Origin: Gonium pectorale
Taxonomy: Eukaryota > Chlorophyta > Chlorophyceae > Chlamydomonadales > Volvocaceae
DNA: 64,000 nt
Reading direction: 5' to 3'
Assembly: GCA_001584585.1 (NCBI GenBank)
Contig: LSYV01000002.1
Span: 4,882,332 to 4,946,331, forward strand
The stretch's first letter is position 1. Each line of letters starts with the position of its first letter. Position numbers and translations under genes: made by a program. Positions 59,701-64,000 of the stretch are shown piece by piece. Under the pieces are notes generated by a model. It did not search any database and had not been told where the DNA came from. It saw nothing but the letters and a program-made list of their open reading frames with translations.

Positions 59701-61919
59701 NNNNNNNNNNNNNNNNNNNNNNNNNNNNNNNNNNNNNNNNNNNNNNNNNNNNNNNNNNNNNNNNNNNNNNNNNNNNNNNNNNNNNNNNNNNNNNNNNNNN
59801 NNNNNNNNNNNNNNNNNNNNNNNNNNNNNNNNNNNNNNNNNNNNNNNNNNNNNNNNNNNNNNNNNNNNNNNNNNNNNNNNNNNNNNNNNNNNNNNNNNNN
59901 NNNNNNNNNNNNNNNNNNNNNNNNNNNNNNNNNNNNNNNNNNNNNNNNNNNNNNNNNNNNNNNNNNNNNNNNNNNNNNNNNNNNNNNNNNNNNNNNNNNN
60001 NNNNNNNNNNNNNNNNNNNNNNNNNNNNNNNNNNNNNNNNNNNNNNNNNNNNNNNNNNNNNNNNNNNNNNNNNNNNNNNNNNNNNNNNNNNNNNNNNNNN
60101 NNNNNNNNNNNNNNNNNNNNNNNNNNNNNNNNNNNNNNNNNNNNNNNNNCCCCCCCCCCCACCCGTGCCCGCCCCAACCCCCGCGGGGCACGAGTTCCGA
60201 CCCGTTCCCCTTCTTCGCTACCCCTCTCCGCACCTTGCCGGTGGGCAGTCCGTTGGAATTGACCTCCACCGGCGGGCAGCCGGTCCCCAGGGTGCACTTG
60301 GCGTCCACGCCTAGCTGCACCAGCCCGTCCACCAGGTCCTCGATGGGCCGCTCGCGCATGCGGGCCACACCGTCCAGCACAAACCTGCGGGGGCGGGCGC
60401 AGGCGGACGAGGCGAGGGCCGCAGCGGGTATGACCTGCCTGTAGACCCCGACCGGACTTGCGCTTTGGCGCCGACACACACACACACACTACGGGAGTGT
60501 TCCTGTTCCTGATTTCTGTTTGATCGCAGCACACTGTTACGCATCGAGCGTATTGATCACATAACACATACATGAACTAGGGTGTTTCAGTCTCTGCTTG
60601 CCTTCCTGTCTGATTGCAGCACGGTGATATGCTATGCTGCGATGCTGCCACGGCGTCCACCACGCAGGGGTGCGGGCTGGAAACGGATGGGGCACTGGGA
60701 CACCGCTCGATGCCCCTCGCATGGGTTGCCAGCCTGCGGCCTTCCCCGCAACGCCGTAGAGAGGCCCCGATGGCCCAGCTCCGGCTCCGTGGCGGGACAT
60801 CGGCCCGGCCACAGCAACCATGCCTCCCTCGGTACACCCTCTACACAACGATGGGGCATAACAGCGGGCTTGTGTACCTGCTTCTCTCAGCCGCTTCCCT
60901 CTTCCACCCATAAAACCCCGCGACTCCGCCCCTAAACCCCACCCATCCGCGCTCCCAGGTGTGCTCACTTGCCGCGGCCCGCGGCAACCACCGCCGCCGT
61001 GAGCGGGCGCATGGCCGTGCCCGCATTGCCCAGGAACAGCTCCGCGCCAGCCGAGTCGAAGCGGCCGCCGCAGCCGTGCACCACCATCTCGCCCACCTCC
61101 CAGCGCTCCTCCAGCTTGACGTTCAGCGCCTTCAGGGCGCCCACCATGTAGCGGATGTCGTCACTGTCCTGCGAGGCAGCGGGGGCAGGTGGGGGTTACT
61201 CAGTCCGTGGGCAAGCTGGAGCTGGAGGTGGGGTGTGAAGGGAGGGGCGGTGAGGGGGGTGCGGAGTGGATGCGTGGGTGACCAGAGGGTGGGTTGGTAC
61301 AGCAGACGGCGGGGATAGGGGCGCCGCAGCGAACGGAAGAGCATGTGACAGGAAGACACAAGTTGTTGAAACTTGTCCATGTTTGGACTCAGCTGACTTG
61401 GAACCAAGCGGCTGGTGCCGGGATTCCGAAGGTCAATCACCTGCCTTCCAGGGCACAGGGAGCATGTTCTGACCGTTGTGAAACACACGCCCCGCGGGCA
61501 GTCACCCTCACCAGCAGGTTCTTGACCAGGGTGGTACCCTCAGCCAGCGCAGCCAGCAACAGAATGCGGTTTGAGAGAGACTTGGAGCCGGGAAGCTTGA
61601 CCGTGCCCTCAATCTTCTTCACTGGCTGCAGCGTCAGCTCCTCCACTGCCGAGGGATGGCATGCAATGCGTGGGCAACGGAAATCCAATGGCTCTGACTC
61701 TTGAATTGCCTTCGCACCTTTCTCCTTGGTCGCAGACGCGCGAGGCACCACGGCGCGTCGCCCAGATACTGCGGAAGAGGGCCTGCAAGCCTGCGACGGC
61801 GCAACCTGCTGCGAGCTGTGCGCTGCAGCTGCAGAGCTCCGCATCGGCACCAGGGCCGTCTTCCGGCCACCGGCCGATTGCCCAAGACGAGCCGCGGAGC
61901 GCTGTCCGCTGAGCATCAT
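56797..61919 (-). CDS. EPSPS: 5-enolpyruvylshikimate-3-phosphate synthase, plastid, 511 aa
   Basis: Eight exons on the minus strand, 61919-61718, 61645-61512, 61168-60969, 60384-60234, 59087-58878, 58473-58312, 57674-57514 and 57112-56797, stay in frame. The enzyme joins shikimate 3-phosphate and phosphoenolpyruvate in the shikimate pathway, which feeds aromatic amino acids and, through chorismate, the folate route of ADCS in this window. Landmarks are [20 protein letters not shown], class I signature [17 protein letters not shown] (about 157-173), [55 protein letters not shown] and [14 protein letters not shown]162, T163 and P167 are the unmodified residues of glyphosate-sensitive enzymes. 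Residues 1 to about 65 look like a transit peptide. Length matches the Chlamydomonas enzyme. The 725-N gap falls in an intron and no conserved block is missing. Confidence 0.95.
57864..57943. repeat. 80-bp direct repeat, copy 1, in an EPSPS intron
   Basis: GCCTTGCTCAGATATATGCT begins this copy and CACCGCAA ends it. A diverged copy lies at 58021-58102 in the same intron. Confidence 0.75.
58021..58102. repeat. 80-bp direct repeat, copy 2, in an EPSPS intron
   Basis: It begins GCCTTGCTCGGATATATGCT and ends CACTGCAAG. Both copies share the order TATATGCTTGTCTT, GCTC.TCA, ACGAGGAAT. Confidence 0.75.
59425..60149. other. Assembly gap, 725 N
   Basis: The gap lies in the EPSPS intron between the GLPTGK and [12 protein letters not shown] exons. 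A poly-C run follows it. The non-round length suggests an estimated gap. Confidence 0.99.
61646..61717 (-). other. 72-nt in-frame intron in EPSPS
   Basis: The intron has no stop codon and is 24 codons long, so retention would add 24 residues ([10 protein letters not shown]...) without a frameshift. Splice sites G|GTGCGA and CGGCAG|TGG restore the family junction [11 protein letters not shown]. Confidence 0.8.
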
Positions 61920-62123
61920 TTTCCAAGAGTGAACGCAAGGCACAACTGGGTAATGTTGCGCCGCAAGGTAGTAAGGTAAGAGGGCAACGGGACGTTCACT
62001 TGCGGGTAAAGCGTTGCGAAGACCCAACGACCCGCACGCACGGCAGTTTCCGCAGGTCGCTCATGTGTGTCGCTTCCCACCCCAGGCAATAGTCCTGCTT
62101 ATGTGTACAATTGTTGCATAGAA
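61920..62123. promoter_or_regulatory. Shared upstream region of EPSPS and bL17
   Basis: Only 204 bp separate the two divergent start codons, so the promoters must overlap. Confidence 0.6.
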
Positions 62124-63358
62124 ATGGCGCGAGTGCGCGTAAGATTGGGTGACTGGAACCGGCTGAACCGGAAATGGGAGCATCGTGTGAGTATGATGAA
62201 GTAAGTCACAAATGAAGGCCACCACGGCGTCAAAGTCGACAGCCTGTCGCCGAAACACGCTTGATGCTTTGCTTCCCGCTGGCCGTAGGACGATGGTGAC
62301 GCAACTGCTGGAGAAGGAGCGGATACGGACGACCCTGGCGAAGGCGAAAACGCTGCAGCGGTATGCCGACAAGATTATCACCCTCGGCAAGCAGGTGGGA
62401 GCACGTTTGAGGGCACGGGTGGAGAGTAGCAAGAGGGGAACGCCCCTGTGCCGACAAGGGGCCATGGGAGGCGTTGTCTGCAATTCGCACTTGGACACCG
62501 GCTGTTCTGTATGCCACAAAGCTTATGACAGTCGGGGGGGCCTTGGCTCACCTCCGCCCTTCTGTCCCACGCACACATCAGGGGACTCGAGAGGCCTGGC
62601 TTGAAGCCCGTGGTATCGTGAGGACCGATCGGGAGCTCCACAAGCTGTTCACGCAGGTGGCGATTCGCTACCGGGAGCGGCCTGGCGGCTTCACACGCCT
62701 CGTGCGGGCAGGCTGGCGCACGGGCGATTCCGCGCCGGTGGCCTTCGTCGAGTGAGTTGCACGAAAAGAGCATCGCCCTTGTTTGCCTGTGCCGCACTTG
62801 TCCTTCAAGAGCTCTGGGGCACCAATCGTGCGGCATCGAATGTGCCCTCCGTACGGGTCCATGCCACACAACGGTGCACTGCATATGGATTGTGTAGTAA
62901 GGTGTAACAGCCAAAAGGCCGTTTCAGTTAACCGCGTGCTCCTGAAAATTCCACACCTGTCCGAAAGGGCGGCACCGTGTGGCGCCGTTGTTTAATGGAC
63001 GCGTGTGTTGCCTGGACAAGCGCACTGGGATGGCCCGTGGGTCAACTTTAGCTGAAGCCCTACAGTTTTGGAGCGGGTTCTCGTGGCCCACGGGTGCCTT
63101 GGCGTAGTGCTGCTGGTATCTGACTGTGGGCCGGTGTCGCTCCTATGTAGGCTCGTCGACCGACCTGGGGAGCTCCGCCCCGCCAGCCCGCCCCTGCAGC
63201 GCCTGAACCCCTTGTCCGTACAAAGCTGGGTACGGCAGCAGCTGGGCCAGCCCCACCGGGAGCCGTCGCCGCTGCTCCCTCCGGCTGTGCAGCAGTACCT
63301 AAGGGAGGAGAACCGAAGCCAAGCCCGCGCGCTGACCGGCATTGACGGAAGCCGATAG
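62124..63358 (+). CDS. MRPL17: Ribosomal protein bL17, probably mitochondrial, 186 aa
   Basis: Four exons, 62124-62200, 62289-62394, 62582-62751 and 63151-63358, stay in frame. The bL17 core is clear: LNRKWEHRVSMMKTMVTQLL, EKERIRTTLAKAKTLQRYAD, RELHKLFTQVAIRYRERPGG and FTRLVRAGWRTGDSAPVAFV. It binds 23S-type rRNA in the large subunit. There is no transit peptide ahead of the core, as in plant mitochondrial bL17, so mitochondria are more likely than plastids. The fourth exon adds a 68-residue tail starting LVDRPGELRPASPP. This resembles the FVDRENELR tail of plant mitochondrial L17 and supports splicing at GA|GTGAGT instead of the TGA that reading through would give at 62753. TGTAA lies 154 nt after the stop. 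Confidence 0.88.
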
Positions 63359-64000
63359 CAGCCGGCCATCATCGGTCTCTGGAGGCGGATGCTGCGTGAA
63401 CATCATGGGACCCAGCCATTGGGGGGCTCAGTGGTTTGAGAGCGAATGGTTTGGGGAAGCTGACGGCAATTGATTTAGGGAGTAGGGATAAGGAGGTGGC
63501 CGAGTGGAGGCTGTAACGGATTAGGGCGAAAGAACGTGGGTTGGCTTGGGAGGCGACGGCTTTGTCGAGGGGCCTTGGTGACGCCGACCTTTCGCCCAGC
63601 ATCGAGCACTAGGACGCAGAACTCGCCCTCGAATGCCCCAATTGTGGGTGAACGTAGGACGGGACTACCGGTAGGGGTGCACTAAGGTGGCATGGACACA
63701 TAGCTTGGGCAGCTCTGGGACGGAAGTACGAGGGTATATATCTTATGACCATTCATCCATCATGCTGATTGGGTTCAGGAGCATAGGCAGGCATAAGGAG
63801 GCATGTTTCACCAGCCGCGTGTCGCTTACAACTCTACACACACGACGAGTGTATGGAACCGTGTGTACGGTGTGAATCTGCAAAAAACTACAGGCGTGAC
63901 ACACCGGAGCGTCCATACCGCTTGCGGCTATGCTGTTGCCTGGAGGGGTCGATAGCGTCGCTTGTACAGGAGCGGTCCTTATTGCGATGCAGTCTGTGAG
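63359..64000. other. Downstream of bL17, no supported gene
   Basis: This is the 3' UTR of bL17, with TGTAA at 63512-63516, and then intergenic sequence to the window end. Only short frames. Confidence 0.5.
63512..63516 (+). terminator. Candidate TGTAA polyadenylation signal of bL17
   Basis: TGTAA lies 154 nt after the bL17 stop codon and supports the four-exon model ending at 63358. Confidence 0.5.

Overview
The window is nuclear DNA from a green alga of the Chlamydomonas/Volvox type. The base composition is very GC-rich. Genes are split by many short GT-AG introns, exons carry Gly/Ala/Gln-rich low-complexity stretches, and several genes are followed by TGTAA, the usual volvocine polyadenylation signal. 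A tectonic gene and dynein light chain LC8 show a ciliated organism. EPSP synthase, aminodeoxychorismate synthase and plastid disproportionating enzyme show a photosynthetic one. The assembly is draft quality, with N runs at 20461-20480, 41764-41783 and 59425-60149. All gene models below were built by hand from splice sites, reading-frame phase and family motifs; no search was run.

Layout from left to right, with strand: a small one-pass membrane protein (2485-3274, +); a multi-pass membrane protein with unresolved 5' end (4604-6111, -); an AGC/PKG-like protein kinase (6542-11148, +); 4-alpha-glucanotransferase DPE1 (13702-17539, -); tectonic (18653-24704, -); bifunctional aminodeoxychorismate synthase (25092-29715, +); a PAPS-type sulfotransferase (30132-31642, -); a 1319-residue ankyrin/multi-pass membrane protein (33193-37487, -); an unrecognised 913-residue protein with one membrane segment (38666-43892, -); LC8 (44197-44472, +, no intron); methylcrotonyl-CoA carboxylase beta (47916-52023, -); an NmrA/atypical-SDR NAD(P)-binding protein (52463-55117, +); EPSP synthase (56797-61919, -); and bL17, probably mitochondrial (62124-63358, +).

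Four clear head-to-head pairs share short upstream regions: tectonic/ADCS, the 913-residue protein/LC8, MCCB/NmrA-like and EPSPS/bL17. Functionally there are two ciliary genes (tectonic at the transition zone, LC8 in dynein and intraflagellar transport). Two others are linked by chorismate: EPSPS makes its precursor and ADCS consumes chorismate for folate. One starch/maltooligosaccharide enzyme and one leucine-breakdown enzyme are also present. The genes otherwise look like an ordinary eukaryotic mixture, not one pathway cluster.

No prokaryote-style defence or mobile system was found. The items most worth checking are a perfect 31-bp-arm hairpin in a tectonic intron, a duplicated contig end around an N gap, the large N-lobe insertion in the kinase, the two large membrane proteins of unknown function, the intronless LC8 copy and the repeat cluster at 46.7-46.9 kb.
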